DNA from: Acidobacteriota bacterium
GTDB lineage: Bacteria; Acidobacteriota; UBA6911; RPQK01; JAJDTT01
NCBI GenBank assembly: GCA_022827025.1
Contig: JAJDTT010000262.1
Span: 1 to 42,877 of the forward strand
Length of the DNA: 42,877 nt
Direction: 5' to 3'
Both the position numbers and the translations under genes were made by a program. Positions within the stretch are counted from its first letter, which is position 1. Each line of letters opens with the position of its first letter. Shown here piece after piece: positions 8,103 through 16,019 of this stretch. The notes beneath the pieces are model-generated. The model was given only the letters and a program-made list of their open reading frames with translations. It did no database searches and had not been told where the DNA came from.

Positions 8103-9923
8103 ATGCTCCTTCCGGCCTCCCGAGTATCCGCACTGATCGCAATTTTTCTCCTCTGGCCCCCTCTGTCCGTTCAAGGCTATCCAGCCGACTCGATCAAGGG
8201 GCCCGAACTGTTGAGCCTTTTCCCTCTCGGAGGCCGGCGGGGGACAACAGTGGAAGTCCATATGCGGGGCAAGAACCTGGCCGGAAGCTACGCCGTCTGG
8301 GTTGACGGCAGGGAGCTCAAGGCTCGCGTCGACCGGATCGACGAGATCCAACTGAAGGAATACGACCTGGTCAAGAAAGCATGGAAAAGCCAACCCGGCT
8401 ACCGGGTCTCATTTCAAATGGAAATCGATGGCAGCGCCGAAATCGGCACCCATTCGATCCGGGCGGTCACTCCCCAAGGGGTTTCCAACGCGTTGCCGTT
8501 TCGAGTCACTTCCCATCCCGTCCTCACGGAAACCGGCGACCCGCATCAGACGCCGGGCGCGGCGCAGAAGCTGCGGTTCCCGGCGGTGGTCAACGGGAAG
8601 ATCAGCCGGGGAGGAGAGCTGGACTTCTACGGATTCGATGCCGCCGAGGGCCAGGAGCTGACCTTCGAGGTGGTCTCCCATCTGGGGATCGAACCTACAC
8701 TGACGCTGTACGAACCGGCCGGGAGCTGGTTCGATCCGAATCGCATCCGGGAGTTGGCGTTCCACCTGGGACGCCTGGCGACGCCCGCCACCCTGCACAC
8801 TTTCGACCGCATGCCCAATTATGAGAAGCCGCGCCTGACCTACCGGTTCAGCCGAAAGGGGTACTACCTGATCCAGGTGGGAGCCCATCTGAGCAAAGGC
8901 GGTCCCGACTGTCCCTATCAGTTCCGAATCGCCCCGTCCGATCCGAGGGTGACCCGGCCCCTGGGGAGCGGATCGGTGCAGGGGTTGCCGTCCAGTTGGG
9001 CAGAATTTTCCCGAGAGCTCGAACCGGATCGCCTGGAGCGGCTCCGGTCGAGAACCGTCCTGGAGACGGCAGATCCCGCCACTCCCGCCGCCGGGCTCCC
9101 CCGCCTCGTGGAAGCGGAACCCAACCAGTCGGCCGGCCACGCCCAGGAGGTCGCCGTGCCGTCGATCATCGAGGGATCGATCGACCGTCCCGGCGACGTC
9201 GACAACTACCGCTTCAAGGTCCGGGACGGAGCGAAGTTGGCGTTCGAGGTCCAGACTCCGGAGGTGACGCCCCCCTTCTTCAATCCACGCCTCACGGTCC
9301 TGGATGCGGAGGGCAACGAGTCATTCAACAACATCTTCCGCAGGCTGGGAAGGCAGTTTCAATTCTACCGCAAGACGGTGGAACCCAAGACGCTCCACAC
9401 CTTCGAGCCGGGAGGAGAATTCACGCTGCAGGTTCGCGACATCACTTCCCGCCAGGGTGACCCCGGCTTCGTCTACCGGCTGCTGATCCGTCCCCAGATT
9501 CCCCATATGGGCGACATCGAGGTCAAGGACGACCGGGTCAACCTGAGGGCGGGAACGGCCGGAAAACTGACGGTCATCACCGACCAGGAGGAAGGTTTCG
9601 GCGGAGAGATCGTTCTGAGCATAAGGAATCTTCCTGCCGGTGTGGAGGCCCTGCCCGGCACGGAACCGGAGCCGGAAAAGGGAATCAATCCGGACGAGGG
9701 TCCCAAGGAACGGTTCGTGCCCAAGAGCCAAAAGGCCACGGTGCTGCTGGTGGCCCGCGAAGATGCCCCGGCCACGCCCATGCCCCGGATGATTCGGATC
9801 ATGGCGCGCCCCGTTATTGGCGGATCGCTGGGCCCGCCGCAGTTGGTCCGGGAGGTGCCCCTGATGGTGGTGAAGCGCCGGGAACAAGTGTTGGCCGAAA
9901 CGAGGGAGGAAGAAACCCCTTGA
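8103..9923 (+). CDS. Secreted protein with pre-peptidase C-terminal (PPC) domains
   Basis: This 606-residue exported protein has a signal peptide (residues 1-25, ending near SVQG). A beta-rich IPT/Ig-like region follows (~30-130, GGRRGTTVEVHMRGKNL). Two PPC-type beta-sandwiches come next, near residues 145-285 (GELDFYGFDAAEGQELTFEV) and 340-460 (VEAEPNQSAGHAQEV, then GDVDNYRFKVRDGAKLAFEV). No catalytic residues are evident; PPC domains usually bind or present a partner. The ATG at 8103 lies 11 nt after the receptor stop with GGGGAG upstream. The same frame is open back to 7569, but that part overlaps the receptor and has no signal peptide. The stop overlaps the DUF1549 start by 4 nt (TTGA), so the two are translationally coupled. 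Confidence 0.8.
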   Translation: MLLPASRVSALIAIFLLWPPLSVQGYPADSIKGPELLSLFPLGGRRGTTVEVHMRGKNLAGSYAVWVDGRELKARVDRIDEIQLKEYDLVKKAWKSQPGYRVSFQMEIDGSAEIGTHSIRAVTPQGVSNALPFRVTSHPVLTETGDPHQTPGAAQKLRFPAVVNGKISRGGELDFYGFDAAEGQELTFEVVSHLGIEPTLTLYEPAGSWFDPNRIRELAFHLGRLATPATLHTFDRMPNYEKPRLTYRFSRKGYYLIQVGAHLSKGGPDCPYQFRIAPSDPRVTRPLGSGSVQGLPSSWAEFSRELEPDRLERLRSRTVLETADPATPAAGLPRLVEAEPNQSAGHAQEVAVPSIIEGSIDRPGDVDNYRFKVRDGAKLAFEVQTPEVTPPFFNPRLTVLDAEGNESFNNIFRRLGRQFQFYRKTVEPKTLHTFEPGGEFTLQVRDITSRQGDPGFVYRLLIRPQIPHMGDIEVKDDRVNLRAGTAGKLTVITDQEEGFGGEIVLSIRNLPAGVEALPGTEPEPEKGINPDEGPKERFVPKSQKATVLLVAREDAPATPMPRMIRIMARPVIGGSLGPPQLVREVPLMVVKRREQVLAETREEETP

Positions 9924-12472
9924 GGAGACGTTCCCTGACGATTCTGATCCTGGGAGCCTGGATCCTCGTATCTCCGGCCCAGGGCGCCCCGCCGCCAGGA
10001 GAGCCGGCAGCGAGCTACGAGGCTCCGCTCTCGGTGCGCGTGGAGCCCCGGGACGTGACGCTGTGGGGCCCCGGGGCCACCCAGCGCTTCCTGGTCCTGG
10101 GCAAATTCGCCGACGGTATGGAACGGGACCTGACGTCACGCAGCCGATTTTCCGTTTCCGCTTCCGAAGTGGCCAGTGTGGAGGCGACCGGACGGGTCGT
10201 CGCCATTGGCGACGGGCAGACCCGACTGCAGGTGGAAGCGGCCGGCCGCACCGTCGAGACCACGATTCGGGTGGAGGGCTCCGAAGAACTCCGGCCCTTC
10301 AGCTTCGACCGGGTGATCGGCGGGATCCTCACCCAAAGAGGGTGCAACGACAGCGGCTGCCACGGGAGCGTGAAGGGGAGAGGAGGGTTGAAACTCTCCC
10401 TGAACGGACTCTATCCCGAAAAAGACTACCGGTGGATCGTGGAAGGAGGCGTCTATCAGGTCCTGAGCCCCGAGTCGGGAGGACCACGGTTGCCTCGCGT
10501 CAATCTGCAAGATCCGGAGAAGAGCCTCCTGCTGCTCAAGCCGACGTTCGGCGTGCCCCACGGAGGCGGCAAGGTCATCGCGGAGGATTCCCGCCACTAT
10601 CAGGGGATTCTGGAATGGATCCGGGCCGGCGCGCCCTATGGGGAGCAGGGCGCGGTCGAGAGCATCAGGATCGAGCGGGTGGAAGTCCACCCGCAATGGA
10701 CGGTCCTGGACCCGCAGGGAACCCAGCAACTGCTGGTGACGGCGCACCTCTCGAACGGCCGCCGCGAAGATCTCACGGGGGACGTGCTCTACGTCTCGAA
10801 TGATCCGGGCGTGGTGAGCGTGAGCCGGGAAGGCCTGGTCAAAGCCGAAAAGAGGGGGGAGACGGCGGTGATGATTCGGGCGGCGGGGCACGAGATCAGC
10901 GCCGGTTTCGGCGTGATCGCCGAGCCCGTCGCCGGCTACCCGGAGGCGCCGCGCCGGAACTTCATCGACGATCACGTCTTCGCCAAACTGCGCCAGCTCA
11001 ACATCCTGCCGTCGGAACCTTCCGGCGACGAGGAGTTCCTGCGGCGGGTCTGCCTGGACCTGACCGGCACTTTGCCGCCGCCGGGCCGGGTGCGGGAATT
11101 CCTGGCGGATCCCGATCCGGCCAAACGGGACAAGTTGGTCGAGATCCTGCTGGATTCTCCCGAGTACATCGACTATTGGACCTTCCGTTTCGCCGAGCTG
11201 TTTCGGGTCAGCTACGAGAACGGGGGAGACGGCGGCGTCTATCCCCTGCTCTATTGGCGATGGATCCGGGATTCCATTGCGCGCAACAAACCCTACGACC
11301 AGGTGGCGCGCGAACGTCTGGCCGCGCAGGGCTACGACGGCCCCAGCAGGCACTATTTCAACGGTTCTGATCTGCGGCGTCCGACGGACGTCATGGCCGA
11401 ACAGGTCCGGGTCTTCCTCGGCCGGCGGCTGGACTGCGCCCAATGTCACGACCATCCCTACGAGGCCTGGAGCCAGAATCAGTTCTGGGGGATGACCGCT
11501 TTCTTCGGGCGAGTCACTCAGTTGGGAGAACTCAGTCACACTCCGCCCGGGGTGGTCATCGACGATCCCGCCGGACACGGCCTCTACGGCGAGGGCGAGA
11601 AGGTGATCCACCCGCGCACCAAGGAGGAGATCCTTCCCCGATACCTGGACGGCGCCCTCTTGCCGGAAGACAAGCTGAACGACCCGCGGACTCCGCTGGC
11701 ATCCTGGATGACCTCCCATCCCCACTTTGCCGAAGCCGCCGTGAACCGGATCTGGGGGAATTTCTTCGGCCGGGGGATCGTCGACCCGGTGGACGACTTC
11801 CGCTCCAGCCACCAGCCGACCCATCCCCGGCTGCTGAAGGCGCTGGCCCGTGACTTCGTGGAGCACGGCCACGATCTGAAACACCTGATCCGATTGATCG
11901 TCCAGTCCCGAACCTACCAGCTTTCCGGCACCCCCAACGAGACCAACCGGGACGACCGGATCAACTATTCCCGAGCCTGGCCCCGGCCGCTGGACGCGGA
12001 AGTTCTCCTGGACGCCATCTCCCAGGTGACCGGCGTCCCCGAGGAGTTCAAGAACAACACCGGAATGCCCATGCCTCCCGGGACGCGCGCCCTGAACCTG
12101 GACCGGCCGCATCTGTATCCCTCCCGGTTTCTGGACATGTACGGACGGACCGACCGTCAGAAGGTGCCGGAGCGGCGGGTGGAGGCGAACGTGGAGCAGG
12201 CCCTCCACCTGCTGGCCGGTCCCACCTACACCAGCAAGCTTTCCAAGCAGGGGGGACGGATCGACCGGTTTCTCGAGAGCGGCGCTTCGGACCGGGAGAT
12301 CATCGTGGAACTCTCCCTGGCGGGGCGTTCCCGGTTCCCCACCCCCCGGGAGCAGGCCGCCCTGGAGAGCATGATCGAGACCAGGATCAAGGGGGGATCA
12401 TCCCGCCGGCAGGCGCTGGAGGCGCTGCTCTGGGGCCTCGTCGCTTCCCGGGAATTTGCCTACAACCACTGA
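9920..12472 (+). CDS. DUF1549/DUF1553 surface protein with Ig-like (BIG2) domains and two haem-type motifs
   Basis: This 850-residue exported protein starts at TTG 9920, overlapping the previous stop, with GGAGGAAG upstream and a signal peptide (residues 1-22). Domain order: BIG2-like domain ~35-118; a cytochrome-like segment with C142-x4-C147-H148 (GCNDSGCHGS); a second BIG2-like domain ~250-337; DUF1549 ~345-560, containing the c-type motif C506-A-Q-C509-H510; and DUF1553 to the end. Proteins of this kind (PSD1 group) are abundant in Planctomycetota, Verrucomicrobiota and Acidobacteriota. Their reaction is not established, though covalent haem and redox activity are plausible. It is always paired with DUF1501 proteins in such operons, and a DUF1501 gene follows here after 47 bp. 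Confidence 0.88.
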   Translation: MRRRSLTILILGAWILVSPAQGAPPPGEPAASYEAPLSVRVEPRDVTLWGPGATQRFLVLGKFADGMERDLTSRSRFSVSASEVASVEATGRVVAIGDGQTRLQVEAAGRTVETTIRVEGSEELRPFSFDRVIGGILTQRGCNDSGCHGSVKGRGGLKLSLNGLYPEKDYRWIVEGGVYQVLSPESGGPRLPRVNLQDPEKSLLLLKPTFGVPHGGGKVIAEDSRHYQGILEWIRAGAPYGEQGAVESIRIERVEVHPQWTVLDPQGTQQLLVTAHLSNGRREDLTGDVLYVSNDPGVVSVSREGLVKAEKRGETAVMIRAAGHEISAGFGVIAEPVAGYPEAPRRNFIDDHVFAKLRQLNILPSEPSGDEEFLRRVCLDLTGTLPPPGRVREFLADPDPAKRDKLVEILLDSPEYIDYWTFRFAELFRVSYENGGDGGVYPLLYWRWIRDSIARNKPYDQVARERLAAQGYDGPSRHYFNGSDLRRPTDVMAEQVRVFLGRRLDCAQCHDHPYEAWSQNQFWGMTAFFGRVTQLGELSHTPPGVVIDDPAGHGLYGEGEKVIHPRTKEEILPRYLDGALLPEDKLNDPRTPLASWMTSHPHFAEAAVNRIWGNFFGRGIVDPVDDFRSSHQPTHPRLLKALARDFVEHGHDLKHLIRLIVQSRTYQLSGTPNETNRDDRINYSRAWPRPLDAEVLLDAISQVTGVPEEFKNNTGMPMPPGTRALNLDRPHLYPSRFLDMYGRTDRQKVPERRVEANVEQALHLLAGPTYTSKLSKQGGRIDRFLESGASDREIIVELSLAGRSRFPTPREQAALESMIETRIKGGSSRRQALEALLWGLVASREFAYNH

Positions 12473-12519
12473 CTCCCATAGCATCGGAGAATAGCGAGAT
12501 TCCAAGGAAGGCAACGTCG

Positions 12520-13854
12520 ATGAAGTCCCCTGGCTGTTCGCATTGCGCGGGGCCCGGCCGCCGCGACTTTCTCCGGGTGGGCTCCCTGAGCCTGCTGGGA
12601 GTCGGCTTGAGTCAATACCTCGAGCTCCGGAGCGCGATGGCCACGGTGAGCAAGGATGGTCCCGCCCGTCAAGCCAAAGCCCAGGCCTGCATCCTGCTCA
12701 TGTTGGAGGGGGGACCGGGCCAGATGGACACCTGGGACCCCAAACCCAACAGCAACTTCAAGCCGATCTCGACCAACGTCGCCGGGATCCGGATCTCCGA
12801 GCTCTTCCCCCAAGTGGCCCGCCACATGGACAAGTTGTCCATTATCCGGTCCATGGTGACGGAAGAGGTCGACCACCCGCAGGGGACGCACTACGTGTTG
12901 ACGGGTCACCGGCCCAACGCCGCCATGCAGTTTCCCAGCCTCGGCTCCATCATCGCCAAGGAGATGGGCCCCCGGCGGTCGCTTCCCCCCTACGTGATCG
13001 CACCCGACATCACCACCGAGCAGCACCGGAACTATTACCGGTCCGCGTTCCTGGGCCCGAAATACGACCCGCTGCGGCTGGGCGACCCCAACCAGCCGGA
13101 CTTCCGGGTCGCGGACCTGAACCTGCCCAAGTCGATCTCGGTGGAGCGGATCGAGGAGCGGCGTTCCTTTCTGAAGGTCTGGGACACGCTCTACCGGCAG
13201 AAGGAAGAGATCGCCGAGTACGGCAACCTGGACTCCTTCACCGACCAGGCGCTGCAGATGATCCTTTCGCCGGACGTGAGGAACGCCTTCGACATCTCCC
13301 AGGAGCCCGACAGGCTCCGAGACATGTACGGCCGGCACCCCTTCGGCCAGAGCGTCCTGCTGGCGCGGCGGCTGGTGGAGTCGGGAACCCGGTTCGTGAC
13401 CGCCGCCGGCTACAAGGCCAGTTGGGATACCCACAGCAACAACGACCAGAGCCTGCGCGACAAGCTGGCCCCGCCGCTGGATCAGGCCCTCTCGACACTG
13501 ATGTGGGATCTGGACCAGCGGGGCATGCTGGAATCGACCATCGTCATCGCCATGGGGGAGTTCGGCCGCACTCCCCACATCAATCCGATTCTGGGGCGCG
13601 ACCATTGGCCCCACTGCTGGTCTCTGATCCTGGGAGGCGGCGGCATCCAGGGCGGGCAGATCATCGGCGCCAGCGACGACCGGGGCGCCTACGTGGCCGA
13701 CCGGAAGGTGACCATGGGGGACGTGTTCGCCACTCTCTACAAGGCGTTCGGAATCGACTGGACCAAGACCTACATGCACCCCATCGGCCGGCCCGTCAAG
13801 ATCGCCAACTCCATCGACGACGAGCAGGGGGTTCCAATTTCGGGGCTGGTCTGA
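12520..13854 (+). CDS. DUF1501 protein (Tat-exported, sulfatase/phosphatase-like fold)
   Basis: This 444-residue protein begins with a twin-arginine signal (R14-R15 in GRRDFLRVGSLSLLG), so it should be exported folded. The DUF1501 family is related to the alkaline phosphatase/sulfatase superfamily. Typical segments are LEGGPGQMDTWDPKP near the N-terminus, GTHYVLTGHRPNAA in the middle, and IAMGEFGRTPHIN with a nearby GRDHWP near the C-terminus; His and Asp in these segments are candidate metal ligands. The actual reaction is unknown. GGAAGG at about 12505 precedes the ATG. It is the last gene of the block starting with the TonB receptor and ends 36 bp before the convergent HicA-like gene, with no obvious hairpin between them. 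Confidence 0.9.
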   Translation: MKSPGCSHCAGPGRRDFLRVGSLSLLGVGLSQYLELRSAMATVSKDGPARQAKAQACILLMLEGGPGQMDTWDPKPNSNFKPISTNVAGIRISELFPQVARHMDKLSIIRSMVTEEVDHPQGTHYVLTGHRPNAAMQFPSLGSIIAKEMGPRRSLPPYVIAPDITTEQHRNYYRSAFLGPKYDPLRLGDPNQPDFRVADLNLPKSISVERIEERRSFLKVWDTLYRQKEEIAEYGNLDSFTDQALQMILSPDVRNAFDISQEPDRLRDMYGRHPFGQSVLLARRLVESGTRFVTAAGYKASWDTHSNNDQSLRDKLAPPLDQALSTLMWDLDQRGMLESTIVIAMGEFGRTPHINPILGRDHWPHCWSLILGGGGIQGGQIIGASDDRGAYVADRKVTMGDVFATLYKAFGIDWTKTYMHPIGRPVKIANSIDDEQGVPISGLV

Positions 13855-13890
13855 CCCGAATTTCTCCCCCGAAGCCTCAGCGAAAGTTGT

Positions 13891-14112
13891 TCAGCACTGA
13901 TTTTCGGAAATGAATTTTCGGATCTCCTCGTCTGACAGTCCCGAAAATTTCAATGTGTGCCGGACATACATCTCGTGCAGCAGGGCACTCTTGGGAAGAT
14001 GAATGTAATCCGTGGTGCCGGACTTGCGGTAGAGTTCGGTTCGTTTCTGGCTTTTCTTGAAGGAGTATCCCAGTTTTCGGATCTTATACAGAAAGCGCTT
14101 GCGCTTGATCAC
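13891..14112 (-). CDS. Small HicA-like protein (putative toxin, catalytic His absent)
   Basis: This 73-residue basic protein has a short alpha-beta-beta-beta-alpha pattern. The core LYKIRKLGYSFKKSQKRTELYRKSG and the C-terminal helix FSGLSDEEIRKFI align by eye with HicA-type mRNA interferases. HicA toxins normally have a catalytic His in a G-[SG]-H segment in the second strand; here the same place reads SQKRTELY. The protein could therefore be inactive, use another residue, or belong to a different family. It lies downstream of the HicB-like gene and overlaps its 3' end by 29 nt, a typical toxin-antitoxin coupling although with the antitoxin first. Confidence 0.5.
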   Translation of the reverse strand: MIKRKRFLYKIRKLGYSFKKSQKRTELYRKSGTTDYIHLPKSALLHEMYVRHTLKFSGLSDEEIRKFISENQC

Positions 14113-14455
14113 TTGGGTCTACCATCCGCGGGAAAAAGGGAACGTCAAACTTAACCTTTCGAAACCGGGCTTGAGCGGTGCAGACGGGCTGAGTTGTCCA
14201 GCCCCGCTCTCTCAGGAACTTTTCCAAGTCGCCGGTTTCGAGCAGATCCTCGAAGACTGTTTCCATTGCCCACGAGATGTCGGTCATGAGCTCGCTCCAC
14301 GTATCGGCTTGCGTGGTCAGTTTGAGCGGCTCACAGATCCCAATCCAAGGTCCTGTCCGAGATCTTGTTACCAACCACGGGATGTCGCCTTTGATCTCGA
14401 CAATTCCCGCGGGGAGTTTGAAACTCCCCCGTCGGCTGGCCTTCTCGGTAACCAT
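14084..14455 (-). CDS. HicB-like protein (putative antitoxin)
   Basis: This 123-residue protein has the segment GPWIGICEPLKLTTQADTW followed by SELMTDISWAMETVFEDLL, resembling the HicB partial RNase-H-like fold (W-x-A-x-C-P...T-x-G-x-T...E-A). The start at 14455 is chosen over ATG 14494 because GAGGAG lies 6-7 nt upstream and the earlier ATGs overlap the promoter. No DNA-binding domain is obvious at the C-terminus. Near the N-terminus, RRGSFKLPAG is encoded across a perfect 19-bp palindrome of the intergenic stem-loop type. The pair faces convergently toward the DUF1501 gene. The HicB assignment is by pattern only. Confidence 0.5.
   Translation of the reverse strand: MVTEKASRRGSFKLPAGIVEIKGDIPWLVTRSRTGPWIGICEPLKLTTQADTWSELMTDISWAMETVFEDLLETGDLEKFLRERGWTTQPVCTAQARFRKVKFDVPFFPRMVDPSDQAQALSV
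14411..14429. repeat. Perfect palindrome inside the HicB-like gene
   Basis: GGGGAGTTTGAAACTCCCC is a perfect inverted repeat (stem of 7-9 bp, TTGAA centre). It resembles the intergenic stem-loops but lies within coding sequence, where it encodes RRGSFKLP, in the first quarter of the HicB-like protein. Confidence 0.7.
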
Positions 14456-14474
14456 CCGTCTCTCCTCTCGTAGC

Positions 14475-14504
14475 ATTCTGTCAACACCCTTCAATTACTG
14501 TCAA
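14475..14504 (-). promoter_or_regulatory. Putative promoter of the HicAB-like pair with direct TTGACA repeats
   Basis: On the minus strand TTGACA (14504-14499) and CAGAAT (14480-14475) are separated by 18 nt, placing transcription start about 13 nt before the GAGGAG and the ATG at 14455. A second GTTGACAGAAT begins 20 bp downstream of the first GTTGACAGTAAT. Repeated half-sites over a promoter suit autoregulation, but no regulator binding is shown. Confidence 0.45.
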
Positions 14505-14551
14505 CGTCGGCCAATCTGAAAACTACGAAGGAAATCCGGCACCCATTGCAG

Positions 14552-14606
14552 GATCGGCGGTTTCCAACCGCCGATCGCCCGACGAGGAACGGCGGACAAC
14601 ATGTCC
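14552..14606. repeat. Stem-loop repeats in the divergent gap upstream of the aldo/keto reductase
   Basis: GATCGGCGGTT pairs perfectly with AACCGCCGATC around TCC (14552-14576). A second stem (14594-14606) pairs GGACA with TGTCC around ACA. They lie in the 461-bp divergent gap 14456-14916. Apart from the promoter above and a small palindrome CCGACTTGTCGG near 14762, the rest of that gap shows nothing I can assign. Confidence 0.65.
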
Positions 14607-14916
14607 CCATTCCATCCAGGCTCCAACCTGGCCCGCTCAGATGCAATTCAAAGCAGCCACTCGGGAAGCGGTTCCGGTTTTCGACTCAGGATATCGACGA
14701 TGGCATTCGCCTGCATATTCGTCTGTCCTTGCTTCTCTCCGACAGGGCCAATCCGGATACCCCGACTTGTCGGTAATATAATGGTCCGTTAGTCCATGGT
14801 AAAAATCGTGACGGCATTCGACCGGGTCTGCATCCCGGCATACTGCAGGACCATCTCACCCTGACAAATCAGATACTTGCGCCTCAATCATCCCGTCCAT
14901 CCGAGAGAGAATTCCG

Positions 14917-15906
14917 ATGAAATATCGTCAGCTTGGAAACAGCGGCCTCAAGGTCTCGATCATCGGCCTGGGCACCAACGTGTTCGGTCAGCACGACACC
15001 TTCACCCACTACTGCGATGAGAGGGAGACGGCCGCCATCATCCACCGGGCGGCCGATCTGGGCATCAACCACATCGACACCGCCGACATGTACTCGCGCG
15101 GCGTCTCCGAGACCTACATCGGCAAGGCCGTCGCCGGACGGCGCGACCGCTTCGTCATCGCCAGCAAGACGGGCCTTCCGGTGGGGGACGGTCCCAACGA
15201 TGCGGGGCTCTCGCGCGGCCACATCATGAGCAGCATCGAAGGCACACTCCGCCGGCTGGATACGGACTACGTCGACCTCTACTACGCGCACCGGCCGGAC
15301 CCGGCGACGCCCATCGAGGAGACGCTCCGCGCCTTCGACGACCTGGTTCGCCAGGGGAAGGTGCGCTACGCCGGATGCTCCAACTACGCGGGCTGGGAAA
15401 TCGCCACGGCGAGCGGCGTTGCCGAACGGCGAGGCTATTCCCCGTTCCTGGTCAGCCAGTCGCCGTACAACCTCTTCGAACGGTCGCTCGAAGCCGAGGT
15501 CCTTCCCTCCTGCCTGCACCACGGGCTGAGCATCGCCGCGTACTCCCCCCTGGCCCAAGGCGTCCTGACGGGCAAGTATCGCCGGGGAGCGCCGATCCCG
15601 CGCGGCACCCGGGCCTGGAAGAATCCGAGCCCCGTCCTGGCGAGCTACATGACGGGCGAGCGGCTGGAGACGGTCGAGCGGCTCGATGCCTGGACCCGGG
15701 ATCACGGCCACCGGCTGAGCGAGCTGGCCATCGCCTGGCTGCTGGACAAGCCCTTCGTCTGCACGGTCCTGGTCGCGGTCACCAGCATCGAACAACTGGA
15801 AGCCAACGCCGCCGCCACCGGCTGGACGCTCTCCCCGGGACAAGTAATAGAAGTTGAAGCCATCGTAGCCGGGAGCGGCGATTTCCAATCGCCGACAGGG
15901 GTGTAG
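14917..15906 (+). CDS. Aldo/keto reductase
   Basis: This 329-residue cytoplasmic TIM-barrel oxidoreductase reduces aldehydes or ketones with NAD(P)H. The catalytic tetrad is visible: Asp54 and Tyr59 (HIDTADMYS), Lys84 (IASKTG) and His125 (YYAHRPD). The N-terminus (MKYRQLGNSGLKVSIIGLG) is canonical and the length is normal. GAGAGAGAATTC gives a modest ribosome site before ATG 14917. The last ~12 residues (AGSGDFQSPTGV) are encoded by the stem-loop repeat starting at 15871, which also supplies the TAG stop; ordinary family members end near QVIEVEAIV. The neighbouring ThuA gene is convergent. The substrate is unknown; several AKR subfamilies of this type act on sugars. Confidence 0.88.
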   Translation: MKYRQLGNSGLKVSIIGLGTNVFGQHDTFTHYCDERETAAIIHRAADLGINHIDTADMYSRGVSETYIGKAVAGRRDRFVIASKTGLPVGDGPNDAGLSRGHIMSSIEGTLRRLDTDYVDLYYAHRPDPATPIEETLRAFDDLVRQGKVRYAGCSNYAGWEIATASGVAERRGYSPFLVSQSPYNLFERSLEAEVLPSCLHHGLSIAAYSPLAQGVLTGKYRRGAPIPRGTRAWKNPSPVLASYMTGERLETVERLDAWTRDHGHRLSELAIAWLLDKPFVCTVLVAVTSIEQLEANAAATGWTLSPGQVIEVEAIVAGSGDFQSPTGV

Positions 15907-16006
15907 GGGGGACGATAGTTCCCCCTGTACACCTTTGCCTCTTCTGTGCAGGCGAAGACAGGGCGGCTGGAAACCGCTTTTCCAGCGGGCGACAAGGATG
16001 TCGCCC
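15876..16006. repeat. Composite stem-loop locus between the reductase and ThuA genes
   Basis: Four inverted repeats lie in a row: CGGCGATT/AATCGCCG around TCC (15876-15894); a long stem from GTGTA plus GGGGG to CCCCC plus TGTACAC (15901-15932); GCTGGAAA/TTTCCAGC around CCGCT (15966-15986); and GGGCGACA/TGTCGCCC around AGGA (15987-16006). The first overlaps the reductase 3' end. The locus resembles 28709-29057, sharing GAAGACAGGGCG and the GTAGGGGG...CCCC...TGTAC module, but without the 168-bp insertion found there. Confidence 0.8.
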
Positions 16007-16019
16007 CTCCTTTCGGGGG

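Noticed and set aside
10136-12208. Antisense open frame of 690 codons opposite the DUF1549 gene
   Set aside because: Shadow of a gene with clear domains, signal peptide and ribosome site; no family similarity in the antisense product.
14546-14792. Small open frames between the HicB-like gene and the reductase
   Set aside because: They overlap each other and the stem-loop repeats, have no ribosome sites and show no recognisable sequence.
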